From: Siphlonurus alternatus | Taxonomy: Eukaryota; Arthropoda; Insecta; Ephemeroptera; Siphlonuridae | DNA: 64,000 nucleotides | Assembly: GCA_949825025.1 (NCBI GenBank) | Contig: OX463778.1 | Coordinates: forward strand, 930,001 to 994,000 | Direction: 5' to 3' | Notes under the pieces: model-generated | Databases searched by the model: none | What the model saw: the letters and a program-made list of their open reading frames with translations, nothing else | What the model was told of the DNA's origin: nothing | In this document: positions 11,831 to 24,044 of the stretch, in pieces | Layout: every line of letters starts with the position of its first letter | How positions within the stretch are numbered: position 1 is the stretch's first letter | Position numbers and translations under genes: made by a program

Positions 11831-12899
11831 CCTCAAACTAAAATTTAAAGTCTTCAAAATATAGTTTTTTTTTTATGTTTAAACTCAGGTGTTTGATGGA
11901 AAATCTCGAAATATAGTTATGTACGCATCAATTTTAATACGTCCATATGTAATCTTACGTGAATTTGATTGAACTTTGACGCAAACTTTGGAGGTGAAAA
12001 TAATTTGATTTTGTAAGAAATGTTGTTCTACTTAAAAATATAGGAAAAGAGAAGAGAAGCTGTAGTTTCTTTCTAAATTTGTTACAGTTAAAATATTGTA
12101 AATATAAAGAATTGGGGTATGTAGCTTGAAAAATGATTGACGCAATGTTATAACAAGGTCTAATTTCAGTATCGTCTCCCTTTGCTTTAAATAAAAAAAT
12201 ATTAGATGGGTGAAATTTATTATATATATAATTAACTTTCTAATCATTTTTTTATATATCAACCTTATAATTTTCATGTGAAATATTGTGTTAAACAGAA
12301 AATTTATTTCTTCCTGATTTACACTTATTATTGTGGTGCATGATGTTGATTTAATTTTTTTCCTCCTTTCGTTCTAGAATAAGATGAAAGTGATTTAGTT
12401 GCTTTTTTTTTTATTAAATAGTATATACAAAGTGTTTTTACCTTTTGATAGTGTTAAAATAATTGACCCGTGACCTGAAAATTTGATCGTTTCTCGCACA
12501 CGTTTATGTAAAAAGGTCAGGACTGGAATTGTCTGCATGGTGTAGATGAGTATGTTTTTTTAAAGTGGTGGTGTTCAATTCATGAACTTGCTTTTTTCTA
12601 AACACAAAATCTGTGTTGCGTATTCTCACCATCTAATAGTATCTCGCAGGTTATACTGACTATTAAAATAAGTATAAAAATAATAACCTACTTAAGTAAA
12701 CCAATGTAAACTTTTTTTTTCTTGTAACAAGTGCTGCTAATTTTTTTAAGATGATTTCTAGAATGTAACGTAATATATAGGTTATATTTATTTTAAAACT
12801 ATGATGATGTTTGGAAATACTGTAGCCAAGACCGGTCAATTTTATGTCTGAATGACATTTATCGTCGAGTATTGACCCGACCACAATAATGACATCACA
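11831..12899. other. AT-rich sequence, no gene seen
   Basis: Only short AT-rich open frames. No repeat or exon recognised. Confidence 0.4.
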
Positions 12900-13040
12900 T
12901 CGTGTTATGAAAGAGAGGAAAGTTGGCGATTTGCCTACTGTGCTGCAGGTGCCGCTATATAATGTTGTGACGTCACATGTAAGATGTCCTGGACCTCCCA
13001 GGTGACCTTTGTCACATGACCTTCACGTACATCTTATCAG
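12900..13040. promoter_or_regulatory. Candidate regulatory element with CRE and nuclear-receptor-like sites
   Basis: This short GC-enriched patch holds a perfect TGACGTCA (12968-12975) and a nuclear-receptor-like stretch, GGTGACCTTTGTCACATGACC (13001-13021). The latter has two TGACC half sites and a DR1/HNF4-like TGACCTTTG core. ACATGTAAGATGTCC and CGTACATCTTATC form a loose inverted pair around it. There is no open frame of note, so an enhancer or promoter is the simplest reading. Confidence 0.35.
12968..12975. promoter_or_regulatory. Perfect CRE palindrome TGACGTCA
   Basis: CREB/ATF consensus, inside the 12900-13040 candidate element. Confidence 0.45.
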
Positions 13041-15099
13041 TAATGTTAATTGAAGATTTATGGACAATTACTTTATTATAGAGTCAATTACCGTTTGAAG
13101 GTTATTTCACTTTTCATATATTATAATTTCTTATCAGTAATGTGTCAATGAATTTTTATAGTATAAATAAGTACGATATAATTATATTTTATAATAGCTT
13201 AATACTTATAATGTGGAAGGTTCTATACTAATTATAACCATTATATACTATGTATAATAATATTTAATGTTTTTTAAAAGAGCATTTAACGCATTTCGTT
13301 AAAAAAACAAACAAACGGAATTTGTAGTTTCATCACAATATATTTATTATTCTTGTCATCACATTAATTTGTGAGAGAAACTGAAAGAACTGGCTAATTA
13401 AAAATTATCTAGTCTTTGTGACACCTGTAATTAAATTCAGATTCAGAGAGTTAGATATCAAACTGTTGTATAGAAGAATTATTATGTATACCGTGCTTAG
13501 GATCTATAAAAATTTTAAGCCGCTTATAAAATCTACTTTCAAAATAAAGTTAATTAAATCTATTCAAGGATATACTGTATAATGTAAACTTGTTATACAA
13601 GGCATTTAATAAAATTCCAGAATTTTTTAATTAACAATTTAAAATCGTTTGTCTTAATGCATATTATATTTTTTGCCTAAAGTTATTATTTTATGACCCA
13701 ATTAATATTTATAAAGTTATATGTTTATATATACCACAACAGTGTTGTATTTCTTGAGGCCATTACTGCAGAAAGCGAGTGGAATTATATAATATAACAA
13801 TCCCTGGGGCCCACCTATAACTAACTATAACTACCCTTGTCCCACTCACAAGTGTATATTATCAAGACAGAGTTGGCCGAGGTACTCAGTATGATTTAGA
13901 CGGTCTATAATAACACACTATAAACTTCACACACACCAGTGATTAACACACATGTTTTACATAATTCTCACTAATAGACCAAGAAAGAACGGATTAATCT
14001 CAATCAAATTACACCACACGTATATATTACCAATAAGTTATTGAATGTATATTTTTTTTGACAGTTTCTTGAATAATTGTATCTCTATTATAGATCCAAT
14101 TATCGTGATTGCATTCATGTTAGATTTGGCCTATTATCATGAATGTTATTTTAAATTAAGGTGCTTGAGTGATTTCAAAACAAAACAGGCATAACAAGAT
14201 TCATGTATCCATCATTAAAGGTTTCTGCTTTAGGTTAGGTAATTGATAAATGGCATTTATTAAGCATGTAAGAATTTTGATGAAATGGTCGGTCTTAACA
14301 ACTTACATATTGTAGTCAGTTTGATCAATCATTTTGGAGCGTGAATTTTTGTTAACTGACTCAACTTTATAGTGAAAATGTAATAAATGGAAAGCAATTT
14401 TAAAGCTATATTAAGAACAACTTGAATTATTTGCTGGCTCTAATTGTTTACTGAATATTGTGGAAAGGTCAGCGCGCGCAAGGCCTCCGGACTGTTGCAC
14501 GCCATGCAATAACATTGGTCTTGTAACACAGAACTTTTCCTGCAGCTAGTACGTTTCCTTTCACTATACATTATATCAAATTATCAGTTTAATACTTCGT
14601 ATTTTAATTTTCAAATTCCCATTGATCCTTGTATAATTTTATATTTCTGAGACGATATTGCGGAAATATAAAATTAACTATGTAAGAATAACGAAGATTA
14701 TAAACGCATCGGGATCGAGATGAATTAAATCTTGTGCATATGGAAATTAGACTGACAACATTTTGTATTGCTGCAACTTAATATTATTGAGCTAGAAAGG
14801 ACATTAATTGTTGTCATCGCAGGTAAAAGGTATTTATTATTGAATTTCTCTCAGCTTTTAAAAGTAATCAGGACTATAATGACGTAGTTTGCTCCTATAG
14901 CTACAAAGAACAAAGGTGCTTTTATTTTTGACATTAAAATTATTATTTATGATACTATAATATTAAATGCATTAATTCTGCATGTTGAAACAATATTATA
15001 TAAATTAACACTAGAGTGACAAGATTTCAATCTATTTTTTTAACTTACAAACAATACGAGTCTATATTTAGGATATCTGCTTAATCATATAGCACTCCA
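13041..15099. other. AT-rich intergenic sequence
   Basis: No gene-like content. A small GC patch near 14468-14510 (GTCAGCGCGCGCAAGGCC) and a CCTGGGGCCCACC patch near 13803 are the only departures from AT-rich DNA. Confidence 0.4.
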
Positions 15100-15290
15100 C
15101 CAATTCGGCACAGAGATGTGATGTAAGACGGTGCTAACTACAAGCGTTAGAAATGAGGCTGCTGACTTGCTGGTTTAGCAGCGCACGTTTGATCGCTCGC
15201 CGGCTCCATTTGTCAGAGAGGGCGGGGCACTCCTGGCCTTGGTGCTCCAGAGTTGCCCGCGAGCAAATACACTACTACGTGAGATTCTTA
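15100..15290. other. GC-rich island
   Basis: A sharply bounded GC-rich patch (GATCGCTCGCCGGCTCC, GAGAGGGCGGGGCACTCC). It ends with CCCGCGAGCAAA at 15256-15267, a 12-mer that recurs at 42951-42962 beside a candidate promoter. The GGGCGGGGC is an Sp/KLF-type GC box. No open frame is recognised. Confidence 0.4.
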
Positions 15291-15501
15291 TTATGAAACT
15301 TGCATGTGTGTAGTCAATTCTAAAATATAATTAATTAATATAAAATCTTATCGTATTAAAGAAAGTGCGTGTAGCTTTAGGGTAACTTTTATTATACGAT
15401 TTGATTTACTGTAAGATACAGATAAAAATATTTTTTAATTAATAAGAAATTTGTTTTTATACATTGTTGATAGTCATAAAATATATGTGAATTTGTAGAT
15501 T

Positions 15502-15536
<35 letters not shown>

Positions 15537-17296
15537 TTTTTTTTTTAATTTCTGCTGTAATTAGAATTTTTAGCATATTAAATTCATGTTCTGAATGAGC
15601 CATATGCAAAAGGTTATGAATATTACTCTGATAGATTGTAAATTTATTTGTAAATGTTGTATATTATAATTATGTATTTTAATGATTATTGGTTATATGT
15701 ATACAGAAATGATCAATATTGTAACATTTTTTTATTTTGTCCTATAAAATACGCCCACAACCAGTGCTGCGCCCACAACAAGAAATTTTAATGCCTGCAA
15801 AAATAAATAAAAATGAAGTAGAAGAGTTACGATAAGATGTCTTGCATAATATTTTCTGCACTATATATATATTATAAATGGTAGGATATTGGTAGGAAAG
15901 GATGGATAGATTTTAATCGAGTTTTCATCAGTTATCAGCTTGAAGTGCTTTTTATAGATGCAATGATTATTAAGTCCAAACACAGTATTTATATATAGAC
16001 ACACTTAAATAATCCAATCTAAAATTGATTCTAACCACATAATTTTTGCTTATTGATTTCTTTTTTTCCTAATTCAATTTTTTACCCTAGGTGATTTAAA
16101 TTTTGGCAAAATCCGATCATAAATGTAATTAAAATATTGAAAATTTAAGAAGTGAAAATCAAATCAAATCTTGTTATGTATATTAAAATTAATAATCGAT
16201 TTAAAATGAAAACTATAGATATGTAGAACGACTTCAGCATATTGCAGCCAATTGTCAATAACATACTAAGTCAGCGTGAGGCTAATAATTGCTGAATGCA
16301 AGTGGATGGCCTTGCACTAGTAACGGGCAGTGCTCGCCGCTGCATTATTATAGCCAGCCTTAATATATGGGTGTGGAGCACACGTTGTACTGTACACTGC
16401 ACGCCACAAAAATTTCTCAAGATTTTTATGATTTTTTTTTTTTCTCCAATGATGACATTATGCTCTGTACTGATTATGTTGTTGCAAAATTCTTGAAATT
16501 TAGACACTCACCGTACAAATCAAGGTGATTTACAAGAAGTGTATAGATTAACAGTGTTGTGGTGGCTACTTATAACCCCACAGCAACAGCAGGTGTATAA
16601 GAAGCTGCTTTTGTATTATAATATATAGAAAGTCTTATAAGCTTCGATTGAGTGTGATTCACAAGTTGATATACTCAAAAGAGATCAAATATCAAACCGA
16701 CACCTTTGCTTTATTAACTACTACTGCTACAGCTGCTGCTCTAGATAGATCAATATATAATAATATAGATATATATATATATAACATGGATTGTCATAAG
16801 GCTAGCACAATGCATTAAACATGCTTTATTACTCTTTGTTATTGTACTCCAAATAGCTTTCAATAACGTGGTATATTGTATGTTCTCTGCTCTGATTTAA
16901 ATGCCTTGTCATTCCAACTGTCTCATGACAGGATATTTTAATGCGCATATACCAAATATTGAAGAATTTACAACCGTGAAATAATTAAATATTGGTTTGA
17001 TGCTGTGGGCAAACTTGCACAAGACTCGGAAGACTAGATATTATGCATGAAGTAATTTGTATCAATACCGGTTTTCAAGTTGAATGACATGCACTAATTT
17101 TTTTTATATATATTGCTCTAATAGAAGCAGTCTTATAAATTCATTAAAATTATTGAAACAAGTTACTCAACGTATTATATAATAAAATTATACACAAGTT
17201 TATGTATAAATATGTGTCTTTTTTGTTACATATAATATAAATTAAATCGATTGTAGGATACTTTAAGTTTTTTAACAACAGATAAATGATATAATA
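15291..17296. other. AT-rich sequence with T/ATTT runs
   Basis: Contains a (TTTA)n/poly-T low-complexity tract at about 15501-15546, a mildly GC-rich patch at 16290-16400, and short TA repeats at 16766-16782. The open frames at 16271-16507 on both strands mirror each other and look like chance. Confidence 0.4.
15501..15546. repeat. (TTTA)n and poly-T tract
   Basis: T9, then ATTT repeats, then T16. Simple-sequence DNA. Confidence 0.85.
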
Positions 17297-17390
17297 TGTC
17301 TAATATAATATAATATAATAATAGACATATATAGACATAATAGACATATAGACATATATAATATGTCTATAATATGACATGTCTTTTAGA
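17297..17390. repeat. TA/GACATA low-complexity repeat
   Basis: Repeated AATATA followed by several AGACATATATAGACATA units. The right part contains the complement (AATATGTCTATAATATGACATGTCT), so the stretch can fold on itself. Confidence 0.75.
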
Positions 17391-17749
17391 AGATGAATAA
17401 ATTTTTGAATTTTGAAAAAAAAAATAATAATTAATTAATTATTAATAGTCATTTATTATTATTAAACCGATACATCAGTATTTTTTTTTTTTTTATATAG
17501 CTGTGTGGATTACGAGTTTTAATCGCGCAGCTATAATATTATAGCACGTAAGTAATAATGGCCTTTTGTTACCATGCATTATTTTATACAAATGAAAAAG
17601 ACACAAGAGTATATTTCTCATGTTTTTACCCTGAATATGCTTGCTCCCTTTTTCTGTCCCTCATTCTCAATACTGGAACAGTACAATAAATATGAATTTA
17701 ATCTAGCTTTCGATTTGATACGGTACACTGGGTTAATATTATATACAGT
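17391..17749. other. AT-rich sequence
   Basis: Contains a T run near 17481-17494 and the start of a 101-codon plus open frame (17574-17879) without recognisable content. Confidence 0.4.
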
Positions 17750-18120
17750 ACTTTCATGCTGGGCGGGGCATGCCAATAAACATAGTGACGATTTCTGGTT
17801 GGCCGTGAAATATCAAAAGCTGAGAGCTGCCTGGTTACAGCTTGCCATTTGGCACCCGCTGCAGATCCCACTGCTTTAATAGTTGTCACGCCAGCCACAC
17901 AGCCTTGTGAAGGGCAAGGCCGAGAGATGAGGCGTGGCACCCTCCGCCGCGCATTGTCTACTGCAGGCTTTCCCTGGCGCACCTGTGATGGTATATTTTA
18001 CTCTGTACGGGAAATCATCCTCACTCGTGTGCTATTTGTCGCCCGAGACGAATGACATTGGGTGGGCTTTAATAAAGGTCGTCATCACCGCTGCTTTCAC
18101 GTCAACTTTAATGACACTTG
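17750..18120. other. GC-rich island with overlapping open frames
   Basis: About 370 bp of GC-rich DNA (GGGCGGGGCATGCC, CACCCTCCGCCGCGCATTG) with open frames of 68-101 codons on both strands. None looks more protein-like than the others and I see no matching splice sites, so the frames are probably a by-product of composition. Confidence 0.4.
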
Positions 18121-19179
18121 ATCTAATCAAAACCATTTTTAGATAGTATAATTTATAGAGACCTTGGTACAGAATTACAGGTGTATATTTTATATTAAGA
18201 GTTATTTAGATGCACAATGATAATATATTATGTAATATATAATTTAAAAAAATGGTAAAAATTTAAATATAAAAATAAGTGTGTAAAGTATATTCCAAAT
18301 TTCACATTTTTTAAGAGCATTGTTTTAAATTAAATGTATAAATTTGCAGACATGCGTAAAGGGTCGCAGGTTTCGTTAGGGGTCAGTCAGAAGACGTGAC
18401 ACTTGAATTTTCTGAATGTCAAATTTAATTTGTACAGCCGGGTGAAACGATTGATGTTCTATTTAGATAGATTTAAATCTAGCCAACTTAAATTTTAATT
18501 GCAAAAAACAGTCTACATTTTGCTCATCGCCAACCTCTGTATGCTATCAAGTACGGGTCATCAAGTCATGCTAATGTAAGTCAGTTCCAAGTTATAACTT
18601 TTTGAATTTAAATACAACAGGCACCTTTTTTTACTGCATGTTATCGTTAAGGTTGTCGTGAACTTACATTTTGCTTATTTTTCTATTATACAGGACATAA
18701 TTGAACAATTATCTTTGTATTATCTTTGCAAGTTATTTCAGCTTTATATGTTTACATAAAAGAACAACAAATTAAAAGAAAAAAAAATAACATTGAATTA
18801 TAAAAATTGCTGAAGATAACTAAGACACAAATTTATTTGATGATTTTATCATCATGTTTAGAAAGCAGGCACGGTAAGTGTATACACTTGCTAAACATAC
18901 AAACCAATACTTGTATGTAAATTATATTTATATTATGTACCTAATAATAAATATAATATATGTTATTACATCTTATAAAATGCCGGTAGTCAAAAAGGTC
19001 GTTTTAAGTTAAAAATGATGATGTAAACAATTTTTATTTATATATATTAAAAATATTTTTGCAGTACGTATAAAAATACTCTCAGTTTCATTTACCTATA
19101 AAAGTATAACGGATAAAAAATAAGACATGAAATAGAAATGAAGCGTTAGTTTGTGTATAATAAATATATGACCACACCC
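18121..19179. other. AT-rich sequence, no gene seen
   Basis: A patch at 18350-18440 (AAAGGGTCGCAGG, GGTCAGTCAGAAGACGTGAC) is slightly GC-enriched. Otherwise AT-rich and featureless. Confidence 0.4.
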
Positions 19180-19340
19180 ATGATATGCTGGTCTGCAGAT
19201 CCGCCCTCCCAAGGTCTCCCAGAACCACCCGCCGCCGTGCGAACAAGGGTCAAGATGTCAAGGCGTGGTCCACACACCTTCTTACACATATTGGTGACCT
19301 TCTCAACCCGAGCACCAATAAAGACGCTAGCACTTTTTAC
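19180..19340. other. GC-rich island
   Basis: GATCCGCCCTCCCAAGG and ACCACCCGCCGCCGTGCG stand out from the background. Mirror-image open frames (about 71 and 82 codons) have no recognisable content. Confidence 0.38.
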
Positions 19341-21749
19341 TTGTTGTAGTACTATGTACCAAATATAGTGGGAGGAAATAAAAGATCTTACCATGCTGCT
19401 TAAATACGAAAGTACTCAATAAATTATTAGCGATGTCTTATCCTTGTAACTGCTATGTAATTTTATTAAAAATTATTTGTATGTTGTATGGATTCGATCA
19501 TTTTGATAACTAGTTTATTATTCATCACGTGCTCGTTCTGTATTTTAAAATATTATGTAATTTCAAATTTCATTGTTCAAAATTTCGCAAGCAAATAAAT
19601 TCTGTATTTTATAGAACACACATAAAATTTAAAAATACCAATTCTTATGCAAATAAAAATGTATAAGAATATTAATTTTTAACAATCGTGTTTTTTTTTT
19701 AAGGTCAGTTGGAGCTAAATTTCTATACGACCAATTGTTCGTATTACGGTTATAGACTTACTCTCGGTCAAATACGAGGTCAATTTCGTATTTTAAAATC
19801 GTGGTGGCATTGTGGCTCTTGTTTACTTCCCCCTTTCTATGAAGTATGTGTTACTGGCTCAATAGCCAGGCGCCACAGTGCCAGCAACTAGAGATCCTAG
19901 TTAGATAGTCACTGTATACATGCAGCTTGCCAACAGTCGAATGATGAATGAAACACGTTGAGATTGCTGGCTGCAAGACCGAAAATATGAAAGTGCAAGT
20001 TTATCTGCACAACGAAGTAATCGCTCATTGATATCATATAAACTTTTTCTATATCATTTGTTTGTTAATGAACAGAGTAAATATTTGTTATGTCACCACG
20101 CCCTTTTCATGTTTTTATTTAAAAATAAAAAAAAAATTTGAAAGTTCATTATTTTGTTCTGAAATTTATAATTAAATAAACAAAATTTCACTTGTATAAA
20201 CAAAGCAATTATAGATTTTTCATCTAGTCAAAATGTTAAACTTGTAATTAGTTTTAATATAAGAAGCTACCTAAAAAAATTTATAATATATAATATATTT
20301 AATAATAATGTGACGTGGATCTTTAAATTAGATAAATTTTTTTTTTAAAAAACTTTCATAAGTTATTGACAGGGATACTAAATACCAATTAAAGTAGCAT
20401 TAATTATTTTGAAATATATAAAGGTCATCAACTTTTATCGTCAGCAGGAATCTCGTCTCTTAATTTATATATTAAAATTTCATAATGAAATCATTAGCAA
20501 CATTCTTTGAAACTTAATAATTAAGTTGATTTTTTTAAATAGTTTACCATGGTTATATCATTTTGAACGTTACAGTGATTAATTATTACATTATAATATA
20601 AATAAATTTACATATTTCTGATTACAGACAAGATATTGGAAAAAAATAAATAATTTTATGATCTGTAATTAAGCACACGATTAATTTCCTTGGTACTTAA
20701 TTTATGTATGATATTAAAATATGGTAATATTTTATAAAATTGAATTAAAACGCTGCTGCATGTGTGTTAATTAACTCTTTGCTTATAAAAGTATCAATTA
20801 CCTATAAAGTTATCCATAAAGTTACTAATTTACACACGTCTCATAACGTGTAATAAGTTACATTATATTTTATTTATGTGTATTACAACACATATCTTGT
20901 ATATAACCTGGTTCGAGCATCAATTACAGACAAATTATAGCTTCGATCAGTCGATTGAGAGAGTATATTATACTCAGGAAATTAATTTATAACCGATTGG
21001 TTCATTGTTCTTGGGCTTGCCTCACTTATTGCGCACGACCATGCTTTAAAAGCTTTATGAGTTTTTCCTATGTAGATAAGAGCATGGAAAAATGTTATGG
21101 TGTTATATTACTTGCATGCCTCTCGTATAGTAGCAGTACTGTACATAAGGAGGATAGTAGAATGACGTGACTACTGCAGGAAGCTACACAAAAATATCCT
21201 TTGTTATTAGAAATCAAAATATCTCCAATCTTCGTTGATACGTTGATCTAATTTAAATAGATATTTTTCTTGTGTTAGGTAAGCATTAAATGTTGTTTTC
21301 TCCTGATGGCCTTATAAAAATTTAAGATTCTGTAAAACAAAAAACAAAAAAATTAATTGGTGTCTGTGTATAGATATAAATAATTTTCCCTATTTATTAT
21401 CTTGTGCATCATGCACTTACGATGCACTTGGATATAATATATATATGTATAAGATTGATCCAGAAGTGCATGTACACAAATACCTTACTGTAGAAACAGT
21501 AAAAAATATTACTTTTTTTTTATTTCCTGTATGGGTATATTATTTTCGTCTTATGAGAGGTCATCAGTAAGGAAAGTATTTTTGTACTCACGGCCTCAAT
21601 TTCAAGTTAAAATTCGGTGCCTTACAAGGTAACTTCACCTAAAGGCACGCGACAATTGCAATATTAGCTGAATTTCATGTTACGTGATTTTATTATAGAT
21701 AGGAAGACAAGAAATAAAATGTCAAGGAAATGACGCAATTCAGAGTGAG
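19341..21749. other. AT-rich intergenic sequence
   Basis: About 2.4 kb of AT-rich DNA with a small GC-enriched patch at 19800-19895. No exon or repeat family recognised. Confidence 0.4.
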
Positions 21750-21900
21750 TGTGGTCCATTGCTCTTTGCCCGAGATTAATGTAGTAGGATCAGCCCCTAG
21801 CTGTATCCCTTTCCTTAGCAAGTCTCGCTTGCTTCATGCATACCACGTATCGGTAGGTGAGCGGCGGCACACACACACACACAAGAAAATATACCTCCCT
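21750..21900. other. Small GC-rich patch with (CA)n
   Basis: GCTCTTTGCCCGAG and GAGCGGCGGCACACACACAC, including about seven CA units at 21869-21882. Too short to interpret. Confidence 0.35.
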
Positions 21901-22026
21901 CGTTTTATTACCCGCAAGCAATTCAACATACCCGTTACGACATAAACAGGAAATGCGCGAATTTATATAGACCGGTCAGTCGCAATATAAAAGTCTGCAT
22001 AATATAATGTTACGAAATAATGATGT

Positions 22027-22034
22027 TGACGTCA
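22027..22034. promoter_or_regulatory. Perfect CRE palindrome TGACGTCA
   Basis: CREB/ATF consensus in AT-rich sequence (GTTGACGTCATTCC). Confidence 0.4.
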
Positions 22035-22451
22035 TTCCTAAATATTTAATCCTGTTGGTAAATTATGTACTTACGATCATTAATATCATTATCATATTTA
22101 GCAATTCAATGCAAATTATGTACAGATATAATTTGACTCCAATTATACTAAAAATGACAAAAATTATATGCTTTTATTATTATGGACATATCCAATTATA
22201 ATTATGGTATACCATGGTAATATATATAAAGTTAAAGGAAGTTATAGAGCAACATGAAGAGAGACTTTTAAATTATAAGGTATAATGAAAGCAAGGAAGT
22301 TTTTAAATTGTGATATATTATTATTGTTTATTTGTGGAGCAATTGTCTTTTCGTAACAGCTGATTTTTTTTAAAGATGTTGAAATAATTCCACGAAGTCT
22401 CTGCGACATTTTAACATTCACTGCAGTGATTGTTCAACAATGCTCCTCGAG

Positions 22452-22656
22452 GTACACCTCGGGACATCACGAACGTAACTCGTGCCTAATTTACTGGATA
22501 AATTAATCAGGCGTAAATCGAGACATGGATATTTTCAATTTTCGGGAAGGCAAGAAGATTCTAGTCATCTCTACCATTCCATGTCTCCATATAAACTTCG
22601 TACAACAATACTCAGAAACAAAGCAGGGATAAAGTTCGTGCTGTCCCGAGGTGTAC
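22452..22656. mobile_element. Small element with 23-bp terminal inverted repeats
   Basis: GTACACCTCGGGACATCACG AAC at the left and its complement GTTCGTGCTGTCCCGAGGTGTAC at the right differ at one position and enclose 205 bp. No clear target duplication is visible. A second palindrome (22653-22697) starts inside the right end. The internal 73-codon frame starts at GTG and shows no known domain. Confidence 0.7.
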
Positions 22657-22697
22657 GTCAAGGTGTATGGAGGTTTATTCTATACACCTTGATGTAC
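22653..22697. repeat. Palindrome overlapping the end of the 22.45-kb element
   Basis: GTACGTCAAGGTGTAT pairs with ATACACCTTGATGTAC with one mismatch across a 13-bp loop. Confidence 0.7.
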
Positions 22698-23029
22698 ATA
22701 TAAGATGACTTTTAAGTATACTATATATTATAGGATTTGATTATATTTGATGTAATATAAACATTCAAACTTCAATTACCATCAGGGGAAAAAAATATTT
22801 AAAAAAAAATATTTTTCCTAATTAACTAATTTCCAGTACTGGAAAATAGTAGTTTTTCTTCCAAACTGTTCATATAGATAGGTAAAATATATATTATTAC
22901 ATATAGCTGTACCACTAAGAAAAAAAAATCATTTTAAAAAACCTAAGTTGCTTAATATAGTCAGTCCATAAACAGATCGTGTATATATGTATGTCTTTAA
23001 AGTTTGAAGTATAACAATAAAATTTCCAA
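22698..23029. other. AT-rich sequence
   Basis: A-rich runs and no gene-like content. Confidence 0.4.
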
Positions 23030-23180
23030 CTACTTTCATTGCATCTCGAGGGTGGCACAAAAAGCTGGTGAAACTGCAGCACGTGATGGGTGTGGGATGG
23101 GTGGGTGACCACGAGGATCGCTCACCGAGAGCAAGTTGCCCGCGCACAGCCAGGCACGAGTACTCTCCCAGCTGATTTCA
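23030..23180. other. GC-rich island
   Basis: TGCATCTCGAGGGTGGCAC, GGATGGGTGGGTGACCACGAGG and AGTTGCCCGCGCACAGCC. The AGTTGCCCGCG string also occurs in the 15.2-kb island. No recognisable coding content. Confidence 0.38.
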
Positions 23181-23831
23181 GCAAAAACAGGGTCTTTCCG
23201 ATCATTAGACCGTACGTTAATATAAAAGTCATTTTAGTACTAGGAGGACTGCATGGGGATGTTTACCAAGAGATTTTACTGTAAACAACGCTGCTAATGT
23301 GAGGAGGTTTGAATGTGAGCTAATGTCCATCAGACTAGTGAAGGTGGCTGCTTTCACTTTCAATTCTGAAAGCTTTTTGTCTATACTAAAAATACATAAT
23401 ATAAATAAAAACTCGCAGTGGCAAATATTCACTTGGGTTTCTGTAAAAATCTCTCTCATAGATGGTCACAGGACATGATTTTCTTTATAATAAGATAATA
23501 ATTATTTTGATCCAGGCCTTCTCAAGAACCTTGTATACACCGTGTATATAATATTAAAATCCTTTAGGCCAAACAACGGCATTTATGTATAAAAAATAAT
23601 AATTAATAGCTTAAGGCTACAGTGAAAATACATGTTTTTATTCATGTGAACACATTATATGAAAAATTTCATGCATGATGGATTAATTCTTTAAATGTGC
23701 ATTGCAATCAATAATTATTATTAATGAAAGATGAGAATTTTTCAATTTAATTTATTGGCATGCATTTACAATTCATAAGTCTGAAGATGACTTTATGTTT
23801 CTTCCGCTCAGATGATTCTTGTGAATAATTT
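23181..23831. other. AT-rich sequence, no gene seen
   Basis: Overlapping short frames on both strands near 23229-23459 look like chance. Nothing else noted. Confidence 0.4.
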
Positions 23832-24044
23832 CACACTAAACTTTTTAGATACTGAATGGGTTTTCAGTACTTTTATTTTCACCTTACAGCAAGGACGTTT
23901 TAGGATTCAGTACATTAAATGGCTGAATTAAACCTTATTTTCAGTACTTTATGCACTTTTCAGTACAAATTTTGTACTGAATTAAACAGGGTCAATTTAA
24001 GTACACAAATTGTCGTTAGATTCAGTATCTAAAAGTTAAGTGTG
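23832..24044. mobile_element. MITE-like element with CACACTAAA-type inverted termini
   Basis: The left end CACACTAAACTTTTTAGATA matches the complement of the right end TATCTAAAAGTTAAGTGTG, followed on both sides by CTGAAT. The interior repeats CAGTAC/GTACTG pairs. Related pieces lie at 43204-43432 and 54544-54640. The CACTA start recalls the CACTA superfamily, but I see no 2-3 bp duplication, so the class is open. Confidence 0.7.

Noticed and set aside
12032..12277. 81-codon minus-strand open frame
   Set aside because: Ile/Leu/Lys/Tyr-rich with no pattern beyond AT-rich composition.
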